Assembly: GCF_900167125.1 (NCBI RefSeq) | Contig: NZ_FUYC01000015.1 | Span: 1-48,517 of the forward strand | Direction: 5' to 3' | Length of the DNA: 48,517 nucleotides | Origin: Paucidesulfovibrio gracilis DSM 16080 | Lineage (GTDB): Bacteria > Desulfobacterota > Desulfovibrionia > Desulfovibrionales > Desulfovibrionaceae | Shown: piece after piece, positions 37,592 to 45,873 of the stretch | How positions within the stretch are numbered: position 1 is the stretch's first letter | How the letters are laid out: each line of letters starts with the position of its first letter | Made by a program: the position numbers and the translations under genes | Notes under the pieces: model-generated | Told to the model about the DNA's origin: nothing | Databases searched by the model: none | What the model saw: only the letters and a program-made list of their open reading frames with translations

Positions 37592-38470
37592 TCAGCTGTT
37601 GCTGAACTGGGCCACCCGCAGGGTTTCGGCCTCGGACCCGTCCTCGGTTCCGGGCGTGACCATCACGTTGACGTAGAATTTCTTGGCCCGGTCAAAGGCG
37701 AATGTCCCGCCCATGATGGCCACCCGCCAGCCCAGATAATCGGCATAGGACGCCGACATCAGGGACTGATCCGGGTCGGTTCCGCCCCGGGAGCGCGAAG
37801 CCACCATGGTCATGACGGTATCCGGGGCAAGCCGGTCCATGGCAAAAGCCAGGATCACGTATTCCCGTTCCACAAGGCTTGTGCCGTCCACTTTCTCACA
37901 ATTGGCTTTGGCAAAGTCGTACAGCGCCGTCCAGGAGGCACTGCGCGTTCCCACCTGCTTTTCCCACAGCTCGTAGCGGACAACGTAAAATTCCACGCGC
38001 GGAGTGAGGGTAAACACGGGCCGGGCAAAGCTTTCGTCCAGCACCACGGTGTCGCCGTCCTCATGATATTCCAGCAGACTTTGGATGGCGCAGCCGCGCT
38101 CCCGTTCGTCGAGCAGCTTGACCACACTGTGGACCCGGGCCTTGCCGTTGACTTCCTCGGCGGTGAAGAAATCCACTTCTCCCACCTTGAAGCCTTCGTA
38201 GCGGAAGTTGCTCTCGCGTCCGGACCGGCTCGCGGTGTCGGCAAACTTCACCTGGGGAACCGGCTCGTTGTGCCGCAGGTCATTGATCTGCGAGGCCAGG
38301 GCCACGCGATAGACCGTGCCCGCGGCTTCCAGCCCCAGGGGGGTTCCCGCGGAGCGCATCTGCGCCGGAGTTGCTTCCACCACGGTGGATCCCGTGGTCT
38401 GGCACCCCAGCGTGGTCAGAACGGACAGCAGGGCCAACAGCAACAGAAAACGAATCATTGTTGTACGCAT
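37592..38470 (-). CDS. Putative outer-membrane or periplasmic lipoprotein
   Basis: A 292-residue protein with a lipoprotein signal peptide: hydrophobic stretch FLLLLALLSVL and lipobox LTTLGC, cysteine at 23. Cleavage and lipidation would leave a periplasm-facing protein anchored by C23; Q24 after the cysteine favours outer-membrane sorting. The mature part (about 24-292) has no domain I recognise. ATG 38470 follows AGGGGG. It lies nine bases after the secreted-protein gene upstream and is closed by the terminator at 37534-37568, so the two form a compact operon. Confidence 0.75.
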   Translation of the reverse strand: MRTTMIRFLLLLALLSVLTTLGCQTTGSTVVEATPAQMRSAGTPLGLEAAGTVYRVALASQINDLRHNEPVPQVKFADTASRSGRESNFRYEGFKVGEVDFFTAEEVNGKARVHSVVKLLDERERGCAIQSLLEYHEDGDTVVLDESFARPVFTLTPRVEFYVVRYELWEKQVGTRSASWTALYDFAKANCEKVDGTSLVEREYVILAFAMDRLAPDTVMTMVASRSRGGTDPDQSLMSASYADYLGWRVAIMGGTFAFDRAKKFYVNVMVTPGTEDGSEAETLRVAQFSNS

Positions 38471-38478
38471 GATGCCCC

Positions 38479-38922
38479 CTAGTCCCCGAGACCTTCGCCG
38501 GAAAGCAACGCTCCGGTATGTTTCATCAGATTCCGAACGTCGCTGGCCAGCATGACCACGTTGAAGACGCCTTCGCCCGTGACCAGACGCAATGCCACCT
38601 TGCCCGCATACCCGGAAATAATCACAATGCGCAGCAATTCATCGCGGGTCAGATCAGGAATGGTCGGATCCGTGGGACCAACGCTTTCTGTTTGAATCGG
38701 ATCATACGTGAACTCAAACGGCTTGAATTCATCATCAAATTCCGGCGGGGTGAGCAAATTAGTCATGGGATCCACCACGTCACCACCGGGGTTGATGTTG
38801 AACAACCCCCCGCTGCCGCCCCCACCGCCATAGGCAAAGGCGGACGAAGCGCAAAGCGCAAGCAGCGCCGCCGTCATGACGGCCACCACCATTTTTTTCC
38901 ATTTCCAGCCATTTCCAGTCAT
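38479..38922 (-). CDS. Secreted glycine-rich-start small protein
   Basis: A 147-residue exported protein with a clear signal peptide (MVVAVMTAALLALCASSAFA, cleavage near residue 30) followed by YGGGGGSGG. The mature chain is acidic in the first half and ends with a helix-rich part (about 90-140). No family recognised. ATG 38922 follows GGAGG with seven-base spacing. It precedes the lipoprotein gene by nine bases, so both products are likely made together and meet in the periplasm. Confidence 0.72.
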   Translation of the reverse strand: MTGNGWKWKKMVVAVMTAALLALCASSAFAYGGGGGSGGLFNINPGGDVVDPMTNLLTPPEFDDEFKPFEFTYDPIQTESVGPTDPTIPDLTRDELLRIVIISGYAGKVALRLVTGEGVFNVVMLASDVRNLMKHTGALLSGEGLGD

Positions 38923-39346
38923 TACATTCCCTCCAAGAACCTTTGGTTACATAACAAACACTACGGTTTACTTAGTACGCTACTCTAGCATCGGCAGTAC
39001 ACCCCGTCAAAACAGTTTCTATTTCCACCCATAGAAATTACCTATGCTGTTTCCATCCGACGTGCTCCAAAAAACGACACAACCAAAGACCATGGCAAAG
39101 GGTCTCTTCTTCCACAACACACTAATAAAAAATGGATAAAAGGACGGTTCGGCGGTTCAAAAAAATGCTTGCAAAGGATAACACCATCACTCCAACAGCC
39201 TTCTCCCGGGAGTTTCCCCCAAATTCAAAAGAAAACGTTCCTTTTTCGCACGCACACGACGCACGAAAAAGAAACGTTTGTCTTTTCAAACACGCTACGG
39301 CCAACAGCGAACGCGTTAGCCGAGCGTACAAAACTACTTTAGGCTG
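38923..39346. other. AT-rich intergenic region with two inverted repeats
   Basis: A 72-codon open frame lies here (39132-39350 plus) but has no ribosome site and covers the inverted repeat, so I do not call it. The minus-strand promoter of the secreted-protein operon should be near 38930-39060. Besides the hairpin at 39225-39287, a second one at 39291-39324 has arms CGCTACGGCCAAC and GTTAGCCGAGCG with one bulge and one mismatch. Confidence 0.45.
39225..39287. other. Long inverted repeat, 16 bp arms plus extension
   Basis: Arms AAACGTTCCTTTTTCG (39233-39248) and CGAAAAAGAAACGTTT (39264-39279) pair with one mismatch around a 15-base loop, and the pairing extends weakly outward through CAAAAGA/TCTTTTC. 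It lies downstream of the flavin reductase gene on the minus strand. A terminator or small RNA is possible. Confidence 0.5.
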
Positions 39347-39916
39347 TTAGGCCATGTATCCCCGGCCGATGCTGAAGCCCTTGCCCAAAAACGGCCCGGA
39401 TTTGTAATACATTTTGCCTCCCGTGCCGTAGAGCAGGGGCATGACCTTATCCAGTGCGGGGCGACCGTCCACCAGGACGTCCTGATCCGCCTTCACGTCC
39501 ACGATTTCCCCCACGAACTGGGTGTGCAGACCGATTTCCAGCGTGTGCAGCAGACGGCACTCCAGAACCAAGGGGAACTCCTTGACATACGGGGCGTCCA
39601 CAACCTGGCTCGGTTCAGGGGTCAGGCCCGTGACCTGGAACTTGTCCACGTCTCTGCCTGAGGCCATGCCGAAATAGTCCGCTTCCTTGGCGTATTGCTC
39701 GGACGGCACGCTCACGGTAAAGGCCTTGCGGCGCATGACATTGCCGTACGTATGCGTGGCTTTACGCAGGGAAACCGCCACACACGGCGGTTTGGAGCAG
39801 CAGACCCCGCCCCAGGCAATGGTCATGGCATTGGGTTTGTCGTCCTCGCCATAACTGCCCACGATCCATACCGGTGTGGGCATGGCCAATACTTCCGCTC
39901 CAAGTGAAACTTTCAT
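39347..39916 (-). CDS. Flavoredoxin-like flavin reductase
   Basis: FMN-binding split-barrel protein of 189 residues, of the flavin reductase/flavoredoxin family known from Desulfovibrio gigas, where it passes electrons in thiosulfate reduction. Typical stretches are VWIVGSYGEDDKPNAMTIAW, GGVCCSKPPCVAVSLRK and FTVSVPSEQYAKEADYFG. ATG 39916 follows GGAGG. The start overlaps the stop of the monooxygenase-like gene upstream (ATGA), so the two are coupled. Soluble, cytoplasmic. Confidence 0.9.
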   Translation of the reverse strand: MKVSLGAEVLAMPTPVWIVGSYGEDDKPNAMTIAWGGVCCSKPPCVAVSLRKATHTYGNVMRRKAFTVSVPSEQYAKEADYFGMASGRDVDKFQVTGLTPEPSQVVDAPYVKEFPLVLECRLLHTLEIGLHTQFVGEIVDVKADQDVLVDGRPALDKVMPLLYGTGGKMYYKSGPFLGKGFSIGRGYMA

Positions 39917-40239
39917 GGTGCCTCCGTAGGTGCATTTTTCAAGTCCAACGGTTTCCATTCCAGCAGTTCCGGCGGCGAGGCCAACAATGGCCCGGCCGTT
40001 TCCTGAAACTGTTGCAAAAATGGCTGATTCTGGTGCAGCTCCAGCAATTCCCTGGTGGCCCAGCGCTCTAAAAGCAGGATGCGGCCGTCTTTTCCGCCAT
40101 GAAAATCATAGGCCAGGCAGCCGGTGTCACGCCGACTGGCCCGCCCCAACCGCTCCAGGGCACGCATCAGGGACTCCCCGGCTCCGGGCCGGGGGGAAAA
40201 AATCACGGTCAACACGATTTCGCCAGGGGACGATGTCAT
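39913..40239 (-). CDS. Antibiotic-biosynthesis-monooxygenase (ABM) domain protein
   Basis: A 108-residue protein of the ABM/dimeric alpha-beta barrel family: IVLTVIFSPRPGAGESLMRAL, then GCLAYDFHGGKDGRILLLERW and a helix with NQPFLQQF. Members include cofactor-free monooxygenases and stress proteins. ATG 40239 has GGGAG about seven bases upstream. It is translationally coupled to the flavoredoxin gene, so a flavin- or quinone-related detoxifying pair is possible. A perfect TATAAT on the minus strand lies about 80 bases upstream. Confidence 0.85.
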   Translation of the reverse strand: MTSSPGEIVLTVIFSPRPGAGESLMRALERLGRASRRDTGCLAYDFHGGKDGRILLLERWATRELLELHQNQPFLQQFQETAGPLLASPPELLEWKPLDLKNAPTEAP

Positions 40240-40559
40240 TTTTTGTCTCCCAATCCGAGAGGTTATACGGTTGGCCGTCCAGGGACACTACTACGGACAG
40301 CCACAAAAGGACAACAATTATACAATACTTTTTTCTATACGCTGATCCGGTGTCTTTCCCATGGCGGCACATGCGGACCGGATCCATAGCGCAATAGGAA
40401 AGGGCGCCGCCGCATAGACCCCGCCCGGGCTTTTCCCGTTTACACGGGGTACCGCAAATGGTTCCCAGCTTGAGCAAAGCCTTTTATTCCGGTACGCTGA
40501 AACCAACGAAGCAGAGCATCTGCGCAGTGTCCCCGCCCACGGCCAACCGCGGAGTTTCC
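40240..40559. other. Divergent promoter region (ABM operon / pentapeptide gene)
   Basis: No gene is supported in these 320 bases. On the minus strand a perfect -10 TATAAT lies at 40317-40322, with no good -35, and would give a leader of about 70 bases for the ABM gene. An imperfect repeat TTGGCCGTCC/GGACAGCCA lies between them (about 40271-40303). Plus-strand signals for the gene at 40560 are not obvious. Confidence 0.4.
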
Positions 40560-41147
40560 ATGCCTTTTTCCAAGCATGATCTATACGAGGATCAAACCGT
40601 TACCCAGGTAACCTGCACGGGTCCGCTTCAGGACACATCCTTTTACGGCTGCACCTTTCAGAACTGTTCTTTTCAATCCTGCCGTCTGGTGAACTGCCGG
40701 TTTGAGGATTGCACCTTTGCGCAATGCAATCTTGCACTGGCCGTAATCGACGGGACGACCTTCGCCAATGCGGAATTTCAGGACTGCAAGCTTCTGGGGA
40801 TCAACTGGTCCCCGGTAGGCGGATTCTTCACGGCCCGATACAAGGGCTGCGCTATGGAGAACAACGTCTTTGCGGATTTGGGGCTTGCGGAATTCAGCTT
40901 TACGTCGTGCTCGCTCCTGAACGCCTCCTTCTTCAACACGCGGCTCACCCGGGCCGTGTTCGAGGACTGCGACCTGGCGGGCTGCCGGTTCACGGACGCG
41001 GACCTGAGCTTTGCGGACTTCAAAACCGCCCGCAACTATCACATCAACGCTGAAACCAACACGCTGCACAAAACGATATTTTCCATGCCCGAGGCGGTTT
41101 CCCTGCTCTCCAACCTGGACATTGTCCTGGATGAGGAGTGGGCCTGA
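40560..41147 (+). CDS. Pentapeptide-repeat protein
   Basis: A 195-residue cytoplasmic protein with pentapeptide repeats in two blocks: residues 19-75 are cysteine-rich (pattern F-x-x-C-x, such as TFQNCSFQSC) and residues 100-160 follow the usual A(D/N)LxF pattern (SLLNASFFNTRL, DADLSFADF). It should fold as a right-handed quadrilateral beta-helix like MfpA/Qnr DNA mimics; function unknown. ATG 40560 follows GGAG with seven-base spacing; the longer frame to 40458 is not supported. Confidence 0.88.
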   Translation: MPFSKHDLYEDQTVTQVTCTGPLQDTSFYGCTFQNCSFQSCRLVNCRFEDCTFAQCNLALAVIDGTTFANAEFQDCKLLGINWSPVGGFFTARYKGCAMENNVFADLGLAEFSFTSCSLLNASFFNTRLTRAVFEDCDLAGCRFTDADLSFADFKTARNYHINAETNTLHKTIFSMPEAVSLLSNLDIVLDEEWA

Positions 41148-41200
41148 CCGGCATCGCGCCATAAGCCACCAAAGCCGGGGCGGAACCGGTCCCGGCCGCC

Positions 41201-41725
41201 TCAACCCCGGACCTTGCCGTACCCGTCCCAATGCACGCGCTCGGGATTGAAGCGGTCCTCGCTCCGGCGCTCCTGGGCCGGGTGGCCGATTACGGCAAAC
41301 CCGAGAGGCTTCACATTATCCGGCAGGCCGCACATGGCCCGAAACCCGGCTTCGCGGTCGGCGATGGGGTGTACCCCTGTCCAGACCGCCCCCAATCCCT
41401 TGGCATGAACCGCCAAGAGCAGGTTCTGCATGGCTGCGGAACAATCCTGCACCCAATAGCCCGGATATTTTTCCAGGGATGTGTCGCCGCACACGAGGAT
41501 GCCCAGGGGAGCACCCGCGGCCATGCCCGCATAGGGGCTGAATTCCTTGACTCGCTCCAGCAGGGCGCGATCACGAATCACCACGAACTGCCAGGCCTGG
41601 GCATTGCCTGCCGACGGAGCCATCATCGCGGCCCCCAAAAGCTCCCGCACGGTCTCGTCGCTCACGGGCTCGTCCGTATACTTCCGAATGCTGCGCCGGG
41701 TATGCATGGCTTCAAAAACATCCAT
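41201..41725 (-). CDS. FMN nitroreductase-family oxidoreductase
   Basis: A 174-residue nitroreductase with RRSIRKYTDEPVSDETVREL at the start, the FMN-contact APSAGNAQAWQFVV, and GLGAVWTGVHP near 110. Compact members of this type reduce nitro compounds, quinones or flavins with NAD(P)H. ATG 41725 follows AAGGAG with seven-base spacing. It diverges from an HxlR regulator 146 bases away, which probably controls it. Confidence 0.93.
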   Translation of the reverse strand: MDVFEAMHTRRSIRKYTDEPVSDETVRELLGAAMMAPSAGNAQAWQFVVIRDRALLERVKEFSPYAGMAAGAPLGILVCGDTSLEKYPGYWVQDCSAAMQNLLLAVHAKGLGAVWTGVHPIADREAGFRAMCGLPDNVKPLGFAVIGHPAQERRSEDRFNPERVHWDGYGKVRG

Positions 41726-41805
41726 GTTCATTCTCCTTGTTTGCGTTTCCCTTCATTGCGAAGTAGAAACCTTTTCATCCATTGCATCCAAAGAATCAAG
41801 TACGC

Positions 41806-41823
41806 ACTATATTGTAGCATAGT
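41806..41823. promoter_or_regulatory. Candidate HxlR operator
   Basis: Dyad ACTAT-N8-ATAGT, flanked by GTAC on both sides (41800 and 41822), in the 146-base gap between the divergent nitroreductase and HxlR genes. HxlR/MarR-type regulators usually bind such short dyads near their own start. Confidence 0.45.
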
Positions 41824-41871
41824 ACCAAAAAAGAAACCGCCACACGCACGCCAAACCATACAGGAGCCACC

Positions 41872-42261
41872 ATGAGCGTTCCCACCGGGCAATGCCCGCT
41901 CAAAAAACTGGGGGACCGCAGTTACCACTGCACCTTTGAACTGACCCTGCAAATCATCGGGGGAAAGTGGAAGCCCATGATCCTGTATCACCTGGGTTGC
42001 GACGGGGTGCACCGATTCAGCGAGCTGCGCCGCGCCCTGAACGGCATCACGCAAAAAATGCTCACCCAGCAACTACGCGAGTTGGAAGCCGACGGCATGG
42101 TTCACCGCGAGGTCTACCCCCAGGTGCCGCCCAAGGTGGAATACTCCCTCACGCCCATGGGCCGCACCATCATGCCCGTGCTCCGGCAATTGTGCGCATG
42201 GGGCAGCGAATACGAACGCCTGGCCGCCCAACAAGAGCAGGCCCACCTCCAGGCGTCCTGA
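41872..42261 (+). CDS. HxlR-family transcriptional regulator
   Basis: A 129-residue winged-helix regulator. The HxlR hallmarks GGKWKPMILYHL, RFSELRRALNGITQKMLTQQLRELE and VPPKVEYSLTPMG are all there, with cysteines at 8 and 20 that may sense electrophiles or redox state. ATG 41872 has AGGAG five bases upstream. It is divergent from the nitroreductase gene and likely represses it until quinone, nitro or aldehyde stress occurs (family knowledge). Confidence 0.94.
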   Translation: MSVPTGQCPLKKLGDRSYHCTFELTLQIIGGKWKPMILYHLGCDGVHRFSELRRALNGITQKMLTQQLRELEADGMVHREVYPQVPPKVEYSLTPMGRTIMPVLRQLCAWGSEYERLAAQQEQAHLQAS

Positions 42262-42492
42262 TCAGGCAGCGTAACGAAATGACCGTGGCCTTGTGGCTGG
42301 TTCCCGACGGCATCGGGGAAATGATATGCATTCAGCTTTGCTGTTTGCTCAATTCCCCCGCACTTCGGCAAACGGCTCAGGGCTAAGGTGGGTGCCGAAC
42401 GGTGTCAGCGTTTCACGACCTTTTGCCGAAAATGGATCGGAAATAAAACCAAGGCTCTTGTGTGTATTGCCGTCGCACGGTATAGACCGGGA

Positions 42493-44370
42493 ATGAATGT
42501 CCACCCCGCCGCAAATCTATCCACTTCGACACCAACAGCCAATCTGTTGTTACGCGTTCTGGTGGTGGCGGGTGTCGTGGCTGGCCTCACGCTCTTGAGT
42601 CAATACAATTTTCTTTTATTTCATAGCCTCTCCGAACTATTCAGCATCGCCATCGGCTGGGCCGCGTTCGGCATGTGCTGGAACTCCCGCGAGCGGTTGC
42701 AAAGCGGATACCTGCTCATCCTGGGCGTGGCCCTGCTCTGCGTGGGCGCCATCGACATGGTCCACACCGTCTCGTACAAAGGCATGGGCGTCTTTCCAAA
42801 GGACGATCCCAACCTGCCCACCCAGCTTTGGATCGCGGGGCGCTATCTCAAAGGTGCGGCCTTTGTTCTGGCCGGGCTGTTCCTGAACCGCCGCATTGCC
42901 CCGTTCCCCCTGTTGACTGGATTTCTGCTGGTCACCGCGGGACTGCTCGGCTCGATCTTCCTGGGCTGGTTCCCGGATTGCTTCATCCGGGGCAGCGCTC
43001 TCACCCAATTCAAAATATTCAGCGAATATCTGGTCTGCGTACTCTTCCTGATCAGCGGGTGGTTGTTCCTGCGCGGCCGTCGTCACCTGGACCCCGTACT
43101 CTTTCAGGTCATCATGGCGGCTCTGGTCCTCTCCATTGCGCAGGAAATGCTCTTCACGTTTTACGTCAGCGTGTACGGCCTTTCCAATCTCCTGGGGCAC
43201 CTCACCAAGGTGACCGTGTTTTGGCTGCTGTATTACGGCATTGTGCGTATGGGCGTGGCCGAACCGCACCGCGTGCTCTTCCGCGAATTGGAAAACCACC
43301 GCGAACGTCTAGCCCGGAGCCGCGACCGTCTGGCCGAGGCCCAACGCGTGGCCGGGGCCGGGAGCTGGGAATGGACCGCGGACACGGGGGAAACGCTCTG
43401 GTCCGAGCAAATGTATCACCTGCTGAACAAAGATCCGGACACGTTCCACCCCGACCCGGAAAACCTGCGCCGCCTGTTCGGCGTCAAGGCCTGGGAGACG
43501 TACAAACGCCACCTGCTGCAATGCCTGCGGCGGGACGACCAGTGCGAATTCGAGGTCACCCTGCGTCTGCCCGGGGAAGCCGAGGTTCGCCATCTGGAAA
43601 TCACCTGCCGGGCCACCCGGCGTGCTGACGGCAGACCCGAACGCCTCCTCGGTATGATGCGGGACGTGACCGGGCGACGAAATCTGGAAGCCATGCGAGA
43701 GGACGTGGAGCGCATCCTGCATCATGACATCAAATCCCCCATCGCCTCCCTGGTCAGTGCGCTAAAAATGCTCGCCCAGGAACCGGAAATACCGGCAAAG
43801 CACCGCAGCATGCTGGAAACCATGGGACAATCGGCGCGGGACGTCCTTCAGCTGGTGCAACGCTCCGTGGCTTTACGCCGCATTGAGGAAGGACAGTTCA
43901 CCCCGGCGCGGGAGCGGGTCAACGTCATGAGGCTGCTAGGACAGGTGCGGACCCAGACGAAACGGCTTCGAACGCTGCGTTCCGTGTCATTGTCCATCCA
44001 CATGCATCCGGATGGAGAAAAAAGAAAGCGGCCCGACACCCGAGGCGACGCTCCGCTCCTGCAATCCATGCTGGACAACCTGATCCGCAACGCCGTGGAA
44101 GCCGCCCCCCGGGAAAGCACGGTAACAGTGCACGTAGGGAACAGTCACGGCGTGAACATCACCATCCACAACCAGGGAACCGTACCCAAGGCCGTACGCC
44201 ATCGGTTCTTTGATAAATACGCCACCCATGGAAAAACGGACGGCACCGGGCTGGGTACCTACTCGGCCAAGCTCATTGCCGAAGCCCACGGAGGCAAGAT
44301 ATCCATGCGCACGGGCCAAGAGCACGGCACCATCGTGACCGTTCGGCTCCCTGTGTTCGGCGAGGCGTGA
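42493..44370 (+). CDS. MASE3-PAS sensor histidine kinase
   Basis: A 625-residue membrane kinase. Residues about 15-255 carry seven or eight helices matching the MASE3 sensor module (TVSYKGMGVFPKDDPNLPTQ loop). A PAS domain follows (about 275-395), then a dimerisation helix with phospho-acceptor H411 in HHDIKSPIASL, N-box LIRNAVEAAP and G-box GTGLGTYSAKLIAEAHGG. No response regulator gene is adjacent. Its C-terminal kinase resembles that of the soluble PAS kinase at 45874. ATG 42493 lies seven bases after a TATAGA, so a leaderless message is conceivable. Confidence 0.9.
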   Translation: MNVHPAANLSTSTPTANLLLRVLVVAGVVAGLTLLSQYNFLLFHSLSELFSIAIGWAAFGMCWNSRERLQSGYLLILGVALLCVGAIDMVHTVSYKGMGVFPKDDPNLPTQLWIAGRYLKGAAFVLAGLFLNRRIAPFPLLTGFLLVTAGLLGSIFLGWFPDCFIRGSALTQFKIFSEYLVCVLFLISGWLFLRGRRHLDPVLFQVIMAALVLSIAQEMLFTFYVSVYGLSNLLGHLTKVTVFWLLYYGIVRMGVAEPHRVLFRELENHRERLARSRDRLAEAQRVAGAGSWEWTADTGETLWSEQMYHLLNKDPDTFHPDPENLRRLFGVKAWETYKRHLLQCLRRDDQCEFEVTLRLPGEAEVRHLEITCRATRRADGRPERLLGMMRDVTGRRNLEAMREDVERILHHDIKSPIASLVSALKMLAQEPEIPAKHRSMLETMGQSARDVLQLVQRSVALRRIEEGQFTPARERVNVMRLLGQVRTQTKRLRTLRSVSLSIHMHPDGEKRKRPDTRGDAPLLQSMLDNLIRNAVEAAPRESTVTVHVGNSHGVNITIHNQGTVPKAVRHRFFDKYATHGKTDGTGLGTYSAKLIAEAHGGKISMRTGQEHGTIVTVRLPVFGEA

Positions 44371-44374
44371 CGAG

Positions 44375-45733
44375 TCAGCAGTTGACCATACTCACGGCCA
44401 GTCCGCCCCGCGACGTTTCCTTGTATTTGGTGTTCATGTCCCGGCCCGTTTCGGCCATGGCGTGAATGGCGCGGTCCAAATCCACCACATGATGGGCGGG
44501 CAGTTCCGCGGCCGCAATAAGATACGCGTTGTACGCCTTGACCGCGCCCATGGCGTTGCGCTCAATGCAGGGAATCTGCACCAGCCCTTCCACGGGATCG
44601 CAGGTCAGACCCAGATGATGCTCCAGGGCGATTTCCGCCGCATTTTCCGCCACACGGAAATCATGCCCGAATCCGTAGGCCAACATAGCCGCAGCCATGC
44701 TCGAGGCCACGCCCACTTCCCCCTGGCACCCCACCTCGGCTCCGGCGATGCTGGCGTTGTGCTTGCAGAGGAATCCCACGGCAGCGGCGGCCATCAACCC
44801 CCGGCGCACGGCCATGCGCGGCAGTTTGAAGCCATCCAGCATGACCTTGATCACGGAGGGCAGCACGCCGGAAGCTCCGGCCGTGGGCGCGGTCACCACG
44901 CAATGCCCGGTGGCGTTTTCCTCAGCGGCGGCCACGGCGTAGGCGTTGAGTTCCAGCAGAAAACGATCGCGGATGCCCTTTTCGCAGGCGCGCAACAGCA
45001 AGGTCGGCCCCTTGCGGTTCAGGCCGATGCTTCCGGGCAAAACACCTTCGGTGTTCAGGCCGTTGTCCACGGCCGCGAGCATGACGTCCACCAGCCGGTC
45101 CAACCCCTCCACCACCTCTGGCATGGAGCTGCCGGTAACGGCCTGTTCATTTTGCAAAATCAGCTCATGCAGGGGCAGTCCGGTACGATGCAAGGCCCGG
45201 CGTAAATCCAGCATGGTGGAATACGGATGTTCAGGGTTGCCGGTTTCCGGCGCGACCCAGCCCTTCCATTGTAAAAACCCGCCGCCCACGGAGTAATATT
45301 CCTGCTCCAGCAGGATCTTTTCGCCGCCCATGAGACGAAATATCATGGTGTTGGCATACGGATGGTCGTGGTGAATGGCGCCGAAGACGATATCCCCGGG
45401 TTGCAGAGGGATTTCCCGTCCGCCCAGGTCCACGCGGTGCGGCTCCTCGGGCCGGGTCAGGCGGGAGAGCAGATCCGCGGGGCAGTGTTCCGGACAGTAG
45501 TCCAACAGCCCACCGATCACAGCGCGATCCGTTCCATGCCCCTGGCCCGTTGCCGAGAGCGATCCCAAAAGACGCACCTCAAACCGTTCGGCCAAATGCA
45601 GCGCCTCCCGGGGCAAGGCACGGCAGCGCCGCAAAAAATCCCGCCCCGCCCGCATGGGCGCGATGGTATGGGAACTGGACGGTCCGGGACCAATCTTAAA
45701 TAATTCGAACAGCGACGTGGTCACATGGCGCAT
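44375..45733 (-). CDS. sdaA: L-serine ammonia-lyase (serine dehydratase), iron-sulfur type
   Basis: Deaminates L-serine to pyruvate and ammonia. The 452-residue single-chain enzyme has the beta domain ([40 protein letters not shown]) and the alpha domain with cluster cysteines in [27 protein letters not shown], and a C-terminal cysteine after GLAVSMVN, as in the [4Fe-4S] enzymes where the tail enters the active site. ATG 45733 has GGAGG upstream; the longer frame to 45814 is not supported. It converges with the MASE3 kinase, four bases apart. Confidence 0.96.
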   Translation of the reverse strand: MRHVTTSLFELFKIGPGPSSSHTIAPMRAGRDFLRRCRALPREALHLAERFEVRLLGSLSATGQGHGTDRAVIGGLLDYCPEHCPADLLSRLTRPEEPHRVDLGGREIPLQPGDIVFGAIHHDHPYANTMIFRLMGGEKILLEQEYYSVGGGFLQWKGWVAPETGNPEHPYSTMLDLRRALHRTGLPLHELILQNEQAVTGSSMPEVVEGLDRLVDVMLAAVDNGLNTEGVLPGSIGLNRKGPTLLLRACEKGIRDRFLLELNAYAVAAAEENATGHCVVTAPTAGASGVLPSVIKVMLDGFKLPRMAVRRGLMAAAAVGFLCKHNASIAGAEVGCQGEVGVASSMAAAMLAYGFGHDFRVAENAAEIALEHHLGLTCDPVEGLVQIPCIERNAMGAVKAYNAYLIAAAELPAHHVVDLDRAIHAMAETGRDMNTKYKETSRGGLAVSMVNC

Positions 45734-45873
45734 ATGTCGGTTCTCCTCCCTCAAGAGCAGGATACCCGCTCCGGCCCCACCGCACAACTGGGAATCTCCT
45801 TCTTTTCCAGTCATTGCCGTGGTGACTGGAAATTATTCTTTCCTCAAACACAAAGCCATGGTATTTTCTTTCT

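Noticed and set aside
39132-39350. 72-codon open frame in the intergenic gap
   Set aside because: No ribosome site; overlaps an inverted repeat; no family character.
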